Source of the DNA: Micromonospora sp. C28SCA-DRY-2
Lineage (GTDB): Bacteria > Actinomycetota > Actinomycetes > Mycobacteriales > Micromonosporaceae
DNA: 64,000 bases
NCBI RefSeq assembly: GCF_030519475.1
Contig: NZ_JAUMKD010000003.1
Coordinates: 682,001-746,000, forward strand
Direction of reading: 5' to 3'
A model generated the notes under the pieces. The model searched no databases, was not told the origin of the DNA, and worked only from the letters and a program-made list of their open reading frames with translations. Both the position numbers and the translations under genes were made by a program. Below are positions 33,668 through 41,417 of this stretch, one piece after another (position 1 is the first letter of the stretch; the number at the start of each line of letters is the position of its first letter).

Positions 33668-35047
33668 TCAGGAGGGTGAGGGGCTCTCATCCGTCCGGCT
33701 GATGTCGGCGAGTCGGGCGGCGTCGTCGACCCGGCCGGACGCCACCAGCGCCGCGCCGCTGGCGCCGATCTCCGGGTTGCTGCCGTGCCACACCGGCCGG
33801 GGCGCGAGCACCGCGGCGAACGCCGAGCGCCACCACCGCGAGGCGGTCACCGCTCCCCCGCCCAGCACCACCTCGACCGGTCCGTCGACGGTGGACTCCA
33901 GCACCGTCAGGTTCTCGGCGACCAGGTCGCACAGGCCCCGCATCAGAGCGGCCAGGATGTCCACCGCGCTGGTGTTGAAGCTCAGCCCGCGCAGCTCGCC
34001 CGAGCCGGCCGGCACCAGGCCCGGCGGCCGGTCCCCACCGAAGCGGACGTTCACCGGCAGGCGACCGTCGGCCGGCAGCCGGGCCAGGGCGGCATCCAGC
34101 TCGACGCCCTCGGGCAGCCGCAGCTCCCGCCGGGCCCAGGCGAAGAGGTTGCCGCCGGAGGAGTAGGCCGCGCCGGTCACCACGTGGTCGTGGTCGACCC
34201 GGTAGCGCCAGAGCTCCTCGGGCAGCGGGGGCAGCGCCGCTCCGGCCGGAACCCGCTGCACCAGGCGGACCGCCGCCGAGGTGCCGACGGTCACCGCGGC
34301 CCGGTCCGGCCCGACGCAGCCGGAGCCGACGTTCGCCGCCGCCCCGTCGCCCACCGGGCCGGCCCACGGCGCGTCGCCGAGCTGCGGCCAGCGCCGCGCG
34401 TACGCCGGCCGCAGCCGGCCCCGCCAGGAGACCGGGGCCAGCTCGGGCAGGCCGGCGGGGCGGCTGCCGGCCAGCGCGCAGGCCTCCGGGTCCCAGTCCA
34501 TCGTCCGCAGGTCCAGCAGGCCGGTGCCGGAGGCCTGGGACATCGACATGGGCGCGGCGTCGAGCAGCTCGCCGAGCACGTACTCGGGCAGGCCGAGGAA
34601 CCGGGCGATCCGTGCGCCGGTGTGCTCCCGCAGCCAGGGCAGCCGCATCGACCAGTAGCAGCGGTGCCACCACGTGCCCGTGCGCCGGTGGTACTCGTCC
34701 GGGTCGGCCGGCCCGGGCGCGCCGGGCAGCGCCTCCGGTCGCGTGTCCAACCAGGTCAGCACCGGCCCCAGCGGCACGCCGTCGGCGCCCACCGGTACCA
34801 CCGAGTGCCACTGCGCGCTCGTCGCCACCAGCGACACGTCCCGCAGGTGGCCGCCGGCGGCCAGCTCGTCCAGGCACTCGACCAGGCAGGCCAGGTAGCG
34901 GGGGCCGTCCAGGGTGCCGGTGCCGTCGTCGCCGACCATCAGCTCCACCCGGCGCCGGGCCAGCGCACCCGGCAACGGCCGGGCGTCCGGGTCCAGCACG
35001 AGCCCACGTACCGACGAGGTGCCCAGGTCGAGCGCGAGAATGTTCAT
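33668..35047 (-). CDS. FGGY-family carbohydrate kinase (gluconokinase-like)
   Basis: This 459-residue ASKHA-fold sugar kinase has phosphate-1 motif ALDLGTSSVRG at the N terminus, a substrate region SAQWHSVVPV and TWLDTRP, phosphate-2 AAVTVGTSAAVRL, and adenosine motif EVVLGGGAVTASRWW. The SAQWHS and TWLDTRP strands resemble gluconokinases; xylulose or another pentose or polyol is possible. On the minus strand TACCTT lies 8 bases before the ATG, consistent with a leaderless transcript. It is divergent from the Trp-leader gene, with about 100 bases between starts. Confidence 0.9.
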   Translation of the reverse strand: MNILALDLGTSSVRGLVLDPDARPLPGALARRRVELMVGDDGTGTLDGPRYLACLVECLDELAAGGHLRDVSLVATSAQWHSVVPVGADGVPLGPVLTWLDTRPEALPGAPGPADPDEYHRRTGTWWHRCYWSMRLPWLREHTGARIARFLGLPEYVLGELLDAAPMSMSQASGTGLLDLRTMDWDPEACALAGSRPAGLPELAPVSWRGRLRPAYARRWPQLGDAPWAGPVGDGAAANVGSGCVGPDRAAVTVGTSAAVRLVQRVPAGAALPPLPEELWRYRVDHDHVVTGAAYSSGGNLFAWARRELRLPEGVELDAALARLPADGRLPVNVRFGGDRPPGLVPAGSGELRGLSFNTSAVDILAALMRGLCDLVAENLTVLESTVDGPVEVVLGGGAVTASRWWRSAFAAVLAPRPVWHGSNPEIGASGAALVASGRVDDAARLADISRTDESPSPS

Positions 35048-35148
35048 CGCGGGTCAAGGTACCCGCTGAGCTGGCCGGCGAAGCGCTGGCGCAACGGCGT
35101 ACGCCCGATCGGCTTCCCGCCGGCCGGCCCACCGCGTAGGGTGGTCGC

Positions 35149-35208
35149 ATGCTCGCGCGACTGACCTGCTGGTGGCCCGCCGACCCGGCGGCCATCCCCC
35201 GCGCGTAG
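35149..35208 (+). CDS. Trp leader peptide (19 residues)
   Basis: A short frame encodes MLARLTCWWPADPAAIPRA. Two adjacent Trp codons, followed by a P-A-D-P-A-A stretch, closely resemble the known Streptomyces trp leader peptides (WWW then T-A-H-P-A-A). TAGGGT (35137-35142) sits 6 bases before the ATG, so translation would be leaderless. It precedes the anthranilate-synthase-type gene by 91 bases. It is expected to work as a transcription attenuator: ribosome stalling at the Trp codons alters folding of the RNA behind it. Confidence 0.85.
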   Translation: MLARLTCWWPADPAAIPRA

Positions 35209-35217
35209 CCATCCCAC

Positions 35218-35241
35218 GCGGCCGCCCGTCGAGGCGGCCGC
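35218..35241 (+). terminator. hairpin of the Trp attenuator
   Basis: Arms 35218-35226 and 35233-35241 form a perfect 9-bp GC stem with a 6-base loop, 10 bases after the leader-peptide stop. Further alternative stems (for example 35263-35268 with 35273-35278) lie before the start at 35300. They could supply the mutually exclusive structures of an attenuator; which stem terminates is not resolved. Confidence 0.55.
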
Positions 35242-35299
35242 CGGTCTGCTCCGGCCCCCGGGCCGTCCCGCCGGACGGCACCCGGCCCGAGGAGAGACC

Positions 35300-37246
35300 A
35301 TGACCCACCTGTCCGACCTGCTCGCCGCCGTCGCCCGCGGCGCGGACCCCGGCCCGTTCGCGCTCGTCCGCCGCGAGGGCGCCGACCACCTGGACCTGTA
35401 CGCCGGCCCGGTGCGCGCCGTCGACCGGCTCGCCGACGTGCCGCTGCCGGCCGGCCCGCCCGGACCGCGCACGCTGGCGCTGGTGCCCTACCGGCAGGTC
35501 ACCGAGCGCGGCTTCGCCTGCGTGGACGACGGGATGCCGCTGGAGTGCCTGCTGGTCGAGCGACACGAACGGGTGACCCTGGCCGAGGCGCTCGCCGCGC
35601 TGCCGGGCCAGCCGGTGGTCACCACCGGCGCCGGGTTCGACGTGGACGACGACGAGTACGCGGCCACCGTCGGCCGGGTGCTGACCGAGGAGATCGGCCG
35701 GGGCGAGGGGGCCAACTTCGTCATCCACCGGACGCTGCGGGCCACCGTGCAGGGTCCGCCGCTGCGCGCCGCGCTGGCCGCGCTGCGCCGCCTGCTGCTC
35801 GGCGAGCGCGGGGCGTACTGGACGTTCCTGGTGCACACCGGCGGCCGGGTGCTGGTCGGAGCGAGCCCCGAGCGGCACGTCAGCGTCGACGACGGCCTGG
35901 TGATGATGAACCCGATCAGCGGCACCTTCCGCTACGGCGCCGCCCCGGACCGCGCCGCGCTGCTGCGCTTCCTCGCCGACCCCAAGGAGGTGGAGGAGCT
36001 GTACATGGTGCTGGACGAGGAGCTGAAAATGATGGCCACCGTGGCCGAGCGGGGCGGGCAGGTGGTCGGGCCGTACCTGAAGGAGATGTCCCACCTGGCG
36101 CACACCGAGTACCTGCTCGCCGGCCAGGGCTCGAAGGACGTCCGCGAGGTGCTGCGGGAGACGATGTTCGCGCCCACCGTCACCGGCAGCCCGATGGAGA
36201 ACGCCTGCCGGGTGATCGCCCGGCACGAGCGCACCGGGCGGCGCTACTACGCGGGCGTACTGGCCCTGCTGGGGCACGACGACGCCGGCCGGCAGACCCT
36301 GGACGCGCCCATCCTGATCCGGACCGCGGAGATCAGCCCGGCGGGCGAGCTGCGGGTGCCGGTCGGGGCGACCCTGGTCCGGCACTCCACCGCCGCCGGC
36401 GAGGTGGCCGAGACCCACGCCAAGGCGGCCGGCGTGCTCGCCGCGCTGGGGCTCGGCCCGCAGGCGCCGGCACCCGGCCCGCGGCCGGCGGCACGCCACG
36501 ACAGCGCCGTCCCGGCGCGTCCCGGCCCGGACCAGCCGCTCGCCGAGGACCCCGAGGTGCGGGCGGCGCTCGCCGCCCGCAACGCGCCGCTGGCCCGGTT
36601 CTGGCTGGACCAGCGCACGCCCGGCGCGACCGGCCGGCCCGGGCTGACCGGCCGGCGGGCACTGATCGTCGACGGCGAGGACACCTTCACCGGCATGCTG
36701 GCCCACCAGTTGGGCGCGCTCGGCCTGGCGGTGACCGTACGCCCCTGGCACACCCCCGGCCCGCTCGACGGGCACGACCTGGTGGTGGTCGGCCCCGGCC
36801 CGGGCGACCCGGGCAGCGGCACCGACCCGAAGATGCGTGCGCTGCGCGGGCTGCTCACCGGCCTGCTGGCCGACGGCCGGCCCACGCTGGCGGTCTGCCT
36901 GGGCCACCAGCTGCTGGCCGGGCTGTTGGGGCTGACCCTGCACCGCCGGGACGCGCCGTACCAGGGGCTGCAACGCGAGGTGACCCTCTTCGGCGTGCCG
37001 CGCCGGGTCGGCTTCTACTCCAGCTTCACCGCCCGCGCCGAGGACGACCGGCTGGCCACCCGGTACGGGCCGGTGCTGCTGGCCCGGGACGGGGCGGACG
37101 GCGCGGTGCACGCGCTCCGCGGCCCGGGCTTCGCCGGGGTGCAGTTCCACCCCGAGTCGGTGCTCAGCCCGGACGGGCTGGCCGTGCTCGATGAGCTGCT
37201 GACCGAGCTGCTTGCCGCGCACCTGCCGGCCGCCGAGCCGGCGTGA
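35300..37246 (+). CDS. fused anthranilate synthase-type enzyme (TrpE-TrpG / PhzE-like)
   Basis: This 648-residue chorismate-using enzyme has an N-terminal chorismate-binding domain (about 95-395) with MNPISGTFR, ELKMMATV, MFAPTVTGSPMENACRVI and RTAEISPAGELRVPVGATLVRHS; a Pro/Ala linker; and a C-terminal class I glutamine amidotransferase (about 450-640) with nucleophile Cys in AVCLGHQLL (about 533) and His-Glu in QFHPES (about 617-619). The fused order and the KDVREVLRETMFAPT stretch resemble PhzE/ADIC synthases and fused anthranilate synthases. The Trp-Trp leader upstream argues for a role in tryptophan (anthranilate) supply rather than phenazine synthesis; no other phenazine gene is nearby. 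The ATG has GAGGAGAG upstream. Confidence 0.9.
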   Translation: MTHLSDLLAAVARGADPGPFALVRREGADHLDLYAGPVRAVDRLADVPLPAGPPGPRTLALVPYRQVTERGFACVDDGMPLECLLVERHERVTLAEALAALPGQPVVTTGAGFDVDDDEYAATVGRVLTEEIGRGEGANFVIHRTLRATVQGPPLRAALAALRRLLLGERGAYWTFLVHTGGRVLVGASPERHVSVDDGLVMMNPISGTFRYGAAPDRAALLRFLADPKEVEELYMVLDEELKMMATVAERGGQVVGPYLKEMSHLAHTEYLLAGQGSKDVREVLRETMFAPTVTGSPMENACRVIARHERTGRRYYAGVLALLGHDDAGRQTLDAPILIRTAEISPAGELRVPVGATLVRHSTAAGEVAETHAKAAGVLAALGLGPQAPAPGPRPAARHDSAVPARPGPDQPLAEDPEVRAALAARNAPLARFWLDQRTPGATGRPGLTGRRALIVDGEDTFTGMLAHQLGALGLAVTVRPWHTPGPLDGHDLVVVGPGPGDPGSGTDPKMRALRGLLTGLLADGRPTLAVCLGHQLLAGLLGLTLHRRDAPYQGLQREVTLFGVPRRVGFYSSFTARAEDDRLATRYGPVLLARDGADGAVHALRGPGFAGVQFHPESVLSPDGLAVLDELLTELLAAHLPAAEPA

Positions 37247-37368
37247 CGGCGGGCCCACCGGGGTAGAGCAGGCGGTGCCGGTGGTCCGGACGGGCCCGAG
37301 AGCCCCCGCCCGGGCCACCGGTCACCGGCCCGTTTCCGCGCCCCCGACGAGCAGGTCCGCCGGCCCGG

Positions 37369-37986
37369 TCAGGCGGCCAGGCCCTTCTTCACCGCGGTAC
37401 CGAGCTGCACCGCCCGCCGGGCGGTCAGCGCGGTGGCGGTGAGCGCGATGTCGTCCGGCGCGGTCTCCCCGTTGTTGCTGGTGTGCGAGGCGCCGTACGG
37501 GTTGCCGCCGACGAACTGGCTCGCCTCGGTGTAGCCGGGGGTGACCACGACTCCGCCCCAGTGGTAGATGACGTTGAACAGCGACAGCAGGGTGGACTCC
37601 TGCCCGCCGTGCGAGGTGGCCGTCGAGCAGAACGCCGAATAGACCTTGTTCACCAGGGCGCCCTGCGACCACAACGGGCCGGTGGTGTCGATGAACTGCT
37701 TGAGCTGGGCGGCCATCACGCCGTACCGGGTCGGCGTGCCGAAGATGACGACGTCGGCCCAGGAGAGGTCGTCCAGCGACGCCTCGGGCACGTCCTGGGT
37801 CTCCATGGCGTGCGCGTGCCAGCCCGAGTTGGAGCGGATCGCCTCGTCCGGCGCCAGCTCGTGCACCTTCCGCAGCCGTACCTCGGCGCCGGCGTCGCCC
37901 GCGGCCTCGCAGGCCGCCTGTGCCATCTGGTACGTGATGCCGGTCGCGCTGTAGTAGATCACCGCGACCTTGGTCCGGTCAGCCAT
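37369..37986 (-). CDS. wrbA: NAD(P)H:quinone oxidoreductase, WrbA family
   Basis: This 205-residue flavodoxin-fold protein reduces quinones by two electrons using FMN. The FMN phosphate loop YYSATGITYQMAQ lies at the N terminus; TPTRYGVMAAQLKQFIDTTG and the GGNPYGASHTS segment are characteristic of WrbA. The length matches the family. The ATG follows GGAGGG. It is a single gene, convergent with the TrpE/G-type gene. Confidence 0.96.
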   Translation of the reverse strand: MADRTKVAVIYYSATGITYQMAQAACEAAGDAGAEVRLRKVHELAPDEAIRSNSGWHAHAMETQDVPEASLDDLSWADVVIFGTPTRYGVMAAQLKQFIDTTGPLWSQGALVNKVYSAFCSTATSHGGQESTLLSLFNVIYHWGGVVVTPGYTEASQFVGGNPYGASHTSNNGETAPDDIALTATALTARRAVQLGTAVKKGLAA

Positions 37987-38120
37987 CGAAGGGTCCCTCC
38001 TCGTCTCGGGCCAGCTCCGGCGACTACCCGACAAAAGTCCTGGCAAACGACGCCCGGGCGGGTACGGGCACGGCCGGCCCCGGGTGCGGTCGGGCCGCGC
38101 GGGCGGGCGATGCTGGGGGC

Positions 38121-38609
38121 ATGGAGATCAGACCCGCCATCACCGACGACTGGCCACGCATCTGGCCGTTCCTGCGCGAGATCGTGGCCGCCGGGGAGAC
38201 GTACACCTGGCCCCGCGACGTCGACGAGGACCGGGCCCGGGCGATGTGGCTGGTGCCGGAGCCGGGCCGGACCGTGGTGGCGGTCGACCCGGACGGCACC
38301 GTGCTCGGCACCGCCAAGCTGACCCCCAACCAGCTCGGGCCGGGCGACCACGTCGCCAATGCCAGCTTCATGGTCGCCCCCGCCGCCGCCGGCCGCGGGG
38401 TGGGGCGGGCGCTCGGCGAGCACGTGCTGACGCTGGCCCGGGCGCAGGGCTACCGGGCCATGCAGTTCAACGCGGTGGTGGCGACGAACACCCGGGCGGT
38501 GGCGCTGTGGCGCTCGCTCGGCTTCGAGGTGGTCGGCCGGGTGCCGGAGGCGTTCCGGCACCCACGGGACGGCCTCGTCGACCTGCTCGTCATGCACCGG
38601 CGGCTCTGA
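38121..38609 (+). CDS. GNAT-family N-acetyltransferase
   Basis: This 162-residue acetyl-CoA-dependent acetyltransferase has strand pattern MEIRPAITDDWPRIWPFLREIVAAGETYTWP, the acetyl-CoA pyrophosphate loop in VAPAAAGRGVGRALGEHVL (R-G-V-G-R), and the NTRAVALWRSLGFEVVGRVP motif B. It resembles the PhnO/YhbS-like single-domain GNATs often annotated with unknown substrates. GATGCT occurs 6 bases before the ATG, a possible degenerate leaderless -10. It is convergent with the following DUF4190-like gene across about 210 non-coding bases. Confidence 0.94.
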   Translation: MEIRPAITDDWPRIWPFLREIVAAGETYTWPRDVDEDRARAMWLVPEPGRTVVAVDPDGTVLGTAKLTPNQLGPGDHVANASFMVAPAAAGRGVGRALGEHVLTLARAQGYRAMQFNAVVATNTRAVALWRSLGFEVVGRVPEAFRHPRDGLVDLLVMHRRL

Positions 38610-38819
38610 ACCGGAACCCTTGTCGCGGCTCAAGATTTCCGCAAGTTCCGATGTGAACCGGTGCCGAGCCGGCCGCCGGCCAGGGATCCTGGTGGCACCG
38701 GCGCGACCGGCGGCCCCCGTCGCACCGGGAAACCTGAACGGGGGATCGCGCTCCGCCGGCAACGGCGCTGGCGTAGCGCGATCAGGGGGCCACCGCCCCG
38801 AACCGTCCGGCCCGAACGG

Positions 38820-39206
38820 TCATTCGAGCCGGTCGCGCAGGTCGTCGACCTGCTGTTGCATCCGGTCCACCGCCGCCTCGTTGTTGAGGAAGGTGGTGAT
38901 CCCGGCGCCGAACGCCAGCCCGATCAGCACCGCCAGCGCGCTGAGCACCAGGCCGCCGATGGCCACGCCCCGGCCGGTCACCCCCGGGCGGCGGGCCATC
39001 CGGAGCCCCACGATGCCGAGCACGACGCCGATGATGCCGAGCAGCAGGCCGACCCAGGACAGGATCACGGTGAGCACGCTGATCAGCGCGGCCACCCCGA
39101 ACACGAGGGCGAAGGTGGCCGCCGCGCTGGTCTTGGCCGCCGTGCCGGTCCGGCCGGCCCGGGCCGGTGCGCCGGTGCCCCGCACCGGCTCGCTGGACGC
39201 TGTCAT
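38820..39206 (-). CDS. DUF4190-like two-helix membrane protein
   Basis: This 128-residue protein has a Thr/Ala-rich cytoplasmic N terminus, a hydrophobic hairpin (ALVFGVAALISVLTVILSWVGLLLGIIGVVLGIVGLRMARR near 28-70), another helix (GVAIGGLVLSALAVLIGLAF near 79-98), and a short C-terminal coiled-coil-like tail (DRMQQQVDDLRDRLE). The layout fits the DUF4190 group of small membrane proteins, function unknown. The ATG at 39206 was chosen because GGGAG precedes it. It is divergent from the AlkZ-like gene. Confidence 0.85.
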   Translation of the reverse strand: MTASSEPVRGTGAPARAGRTGTAAKTSAAATFALVFGVAALISVLTVILSWVGLLLGIIGVVLGIVGLRMARRPGVTGRGVAIGGLVLSALAVLIGLAFGAGITTFLNNEAAVDRMQQQVDDLRDRLE

Positions 39207-39358
39207 GTCGCTCCCTTCGGGCGCGGAGCGCGCCCCCGTCACGGCCGCATCCCCGTTCCGCCGGCCGTCATGCCTCGCCCGCGGCGGCAGCGGCGGCGCC
39301 CGGAAACGTCGGTGCCGGCGCCTACGCTGACGCCCAGCCGACCGGAAAGGGCCGCCCC

Positions 39359-40462
39359 GTGCACCTGCTCACCGCCACCGACGCGCTGGCGCTGCGGTTG
39401 ACCAGCCTGCTGCTCCGTCCCCACCCGGCCGCCGCCCCGGCCACGGTGGCCGAGGTGGTGGAGTGGTTCGGCGCCATGCAGGCGCAGGATCTGGCCAGCG
39501 GCATGTGGTCGCTCGGGGTCCGGCTGCCCGGGCACGACCACGCCGCGGTGCACGCCGCGCTGGAGCGGCGGGAGGCGCTGCGCACCTGGCCGATGCGGGG
39601 CACCGTGCACCTGGTGCCGCCCCGCGACGCCCGCTGGATGCTGGAGCTGACCGGCGTCCGCTCGCTGGCCGGCGCGGCGACCCGCTGGGCCCAGCTCGAC
39701 CTCACCGCGGCCGACGTGGAGCGGGCGGCCGACGTGCTCGGCGGCGCGCTGGCCGGCGGCGGCCGGCTCACCCGCGCCGAATGCCTGGCCGCCCTGGAGG
39801 CCGCCCGGATCGGCACCGCCGGACAGCGCGGCTACCACCTGCTCTGGTACGCGAGCGTGCGCGGGGTCACCTGCCTGGCCCCGAACGTCGGCACCGAGCA
39901 GACGTTCGCCCTGCTCGACGAGTGGGCACCGGAGCCGCACCGGCCCGACCGCGACGAGGCGCTGGCCATCCTGGCCCGCCGCTACGTGCGGGGGCACGGC
40001 CCGACCACCGACCGGGAGTTCGCCGGCTGGACTGGGCTGACCCTCACCGACGCGCGCCGGGGCCTCGCGGCGGCCGGCGACGCGCTGGCCCAGGTGCGGG
40101 TGGACGGGACGGCGATGATGGTCGACGCGGCCCTGCTCGACGCGCCCCGCGCGCCGCTGGGCGACCTGCTGGTGCTGCCCGGCTTCGACGAGTACCTGCT
40201 CGGCTACAAGGACCGCTCGCTGATGCTCGACCCGGCACACAAGGACGCGATAGTGCCGGGCGGCAACGGCGTCTTCCAGCCCACGATCGTGCGGGACGGG
40301 CGGGTGGTCGGCACCTGGAAACGCAGCGTCGGCCGGGACGCGGTCACCGTCACGGTCCGCCCGCTGGTGCCGCTGGACGCCGAGCGGGCCCGGGTCGAGC
40401 GGGCGCTGGCCGGCTACGCCGATTTCCTTGGCCTGCCGCTGCGGGTGGACTGGGCCGCCTGA
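39359..40462 (+). CDS. AlkZ-like winged-helix DNA-binding protein (HTH_42)
   Basis: This 367-residue protein belongs to the HTH_42/AlkZ superfamily, which includes the DNA glycosylases that unhook interstrand crosslinks, made by Streptomyces producing such drugs. Signs are MQAQD near residue 40 (the Q-x-Q catalytic element, Gln41 and Gln43), WPMRGTVHLVPPRDARWML near 77, HLLWYASVRGVTCLAPN near 160, RRYVRGHGPTTDREFAGWTGL near 200, and LLPGFDEYLLGYKDRS near 272. Many genomes have several homologues of unknown substrate, so crosslink repair here is only possible. The GTG start is preceded by AAAGGG. Confidence 0.9.
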   Translation: MHLLTATDALALRLTSLLLRPHPAAAPATVAEVVEWFGAMQAQDLASGMWSLGVRLPGHDHAAVHAALERREALRTWPMRGTVHLVPPRDARWMLELTGVRSLAGAATRWAQLDLTAADVERAADVLGGALAGGGRLTRAECLAALEAARIGTAGQRGYHLLWYASVRGVTCLAPNVGTEQTFALLDEWAPEPHRPDRDEALAILARRYVRGHGPTTDREFAGWTGLTLTDARRGLAAAGDALAQVRVDGTAMMVDAALLDAPRAPLGDLLVLPGFDEYLLGYKDRSLMLDPAHKDAIVPGGNGVFQPTIVRDGRVVGTWKRSVGRDAVTVTVRPLVPLDAERARVERALAGYADFLGLPLRVDWAA

Positions 40463-40465
40463 CGC

Positions 40466-40499
40466 CCCGGGCGTCCCGGAGCGTGCTCGGGCGCCCGGG
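40466..40499 (+). terminator. hairpin after the AlkZ-like gene
   Basis: Outer arms 40466-40473 and 40492-40499 pair perfectly over 8 bp, with additional imperfect pairing inside. It starts a few bases after the stop codon. Moderate support. Confidence 0.5.
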
Positions 40500-40561
40500 A
40501 GCCTCACCGGCATCACCCGCCCCAGCTTCCACCCCCTGCTCCTATTCGGCGGGCCGGTGAC

Positions 40562-40586
40562 GAATCCGCTCCGGCCCGTCGGGTAT
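40562..40586 (+). promoter_or_regulatory. candidate SigB-type stress promoter
   Basis: GAAT (40562-40565), a 15-base spacer and GGGTAT (40581-40586) fit the Streptomyces SigB-type consensus GNNT-N14-16-GGGTAY. The downstream gene encodes a PRC-barrel/DUF2382 protein, a family often stress-induced. Inference from consensus only. Confidence 0.45.
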
Positions 40587-40618
40587 CCGCGGGCTGAAGA
40601 CAGAGGGAGGTACGGTCC

Positions 40619-41356
40619 ATGAAGCTCAACGCACAGCAGGTCAGTTCGCTGTACGGACAGAACGTCACGGACCGCTCAGGGTCGAAGATCGGCAGCGTGG
40701 GTCAGATCTGGGCCGACAACGCCGGCGAGCCGACCTGGGTCAGCGTGAAGACCGGGGTGATGGGCACGAAGGAGCAGATGGCTCCGCTGCAGAAGGCCCG
40801 GATCGCCGGCGACGGGCTCGCCGTCGACTACGACAAGTCGACGGTGAAGAACGCCCCCGTCGTGGACGCCGACACCGACGAGCCGCTCAGCACGGCGCAG
40901 GTCGAGCAGCTCTACCGGCACTACCAGCTCGCGCCGCAGCCGGCTCCGCCGGCGCGGGAGCGCGGGCGGGCGCCGGGCGCCGGTGAGGACCTCATCCGGT
41001 CCGAGGAGCGCCTGCGGGTCGGCACCGAGAGCCAGCCCGCCGGCACGGCGCGGCTGCGCAAGTACGTCGTCTCCGAGGACGTGCACACCACCGTGCCGGT
41101 CGAGCACGACGAGGTGTACGTGGAGCGCGAGCCGATCGCCGCCGGGGATGCCCGCAACGTCCGCGGCGACATCGGCGAGGCCCAGCAGGAGATGACCCTG
41201 CGCGCCGAGCGGCCGGTGGTCAGCAAGGAGACGGTCCCGGTGGAGCGCGTCCGCCTGGCGAAGGACGAGGTGGTCGACCAGCGGGCCGTCGACGAGCAGA
41301 TCCGGCGGGAGCAGGTCGAGGCCGACATCCCGGAGCCCAGCCGGCGACGTCGCTGA
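40619..41356 (+). CDS. PRC-barrel and DUF2382 domain protein
   Basis: This 245-residue cytoplasmic protein has an N-terminal PRC-barrel (about 5-85, LNAQQVSSLYGQNVTDRSGSKIGSVGQIW), a Pro/Arg linker, and a C-terminal DUF2382 domain (about 120-235) with RSEERLRVGTESQPAGTARLRKYVVSEDVHTTVPVEHDEVYVEREPI (two blocks) and a final PVERVRLAKDEVVDQRAVDEQIRRE. This is a common actinobacterial stress-associated pair of domains of unclear biochemical role. The ATG has GGGAGG upstream. A SigB-type promoter motif and a strong bidirectional terminator flank it. Confidence 0.95.
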   Translation: MKLNAQQVSSLYGQNVTDRSGSKIGSVGQIWADNAGEPTWVSVKTGVMGTKEQMAPLQKARIAGDGLAVDYDKSTVKNAPVVDADTDEPLSTAQVEQLYRHYQLAPQPAPPARERGRAPGAGEDLIRSEERLRVGTESQPAGTARLRKYVVSEDVHTTVPVEHDEVYVEREPIAAGDARNVRGDIGEAQQEMTLRAERPVVSKETVPVERVRLAKDEVVDQRAVDEQIRREQVEADIPEPSRRRR

Positions 41357-41370
41357 CGCCTGACGCACGA

Positions 41371-41404
41371 CGGGCGGGTGGGTCGGTTCCGACCCACCCG
41401 CCCG
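41371..41404. terminator. 16-bp bidirectional terminator
   Basis: Arms 41371-41386 and 41389-41404 are perfect inverse complements with a 2-base loop. It sits between the convergent DUF2382 and sugC genes, 14-15 bases from each stop codon, so it can serve both. Confidence 0.85.
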
Positions 41405-41417
41405 CTCGGTCGTACCG

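Noticed and set aside
35300..37246. Part of a phenazine cluster (PhzE)
   Set aside because: No phzF, phzD, phzB or other phenazine gene is near, and the Trp-Trp leader points to tryptophan supply.
38620..38660. MalR-like CTTGCGGAAATCTTGAG on the minus strand
   Set aside because: It lies between two convergent 3' ends with no promoter to regulate; the match is partial.
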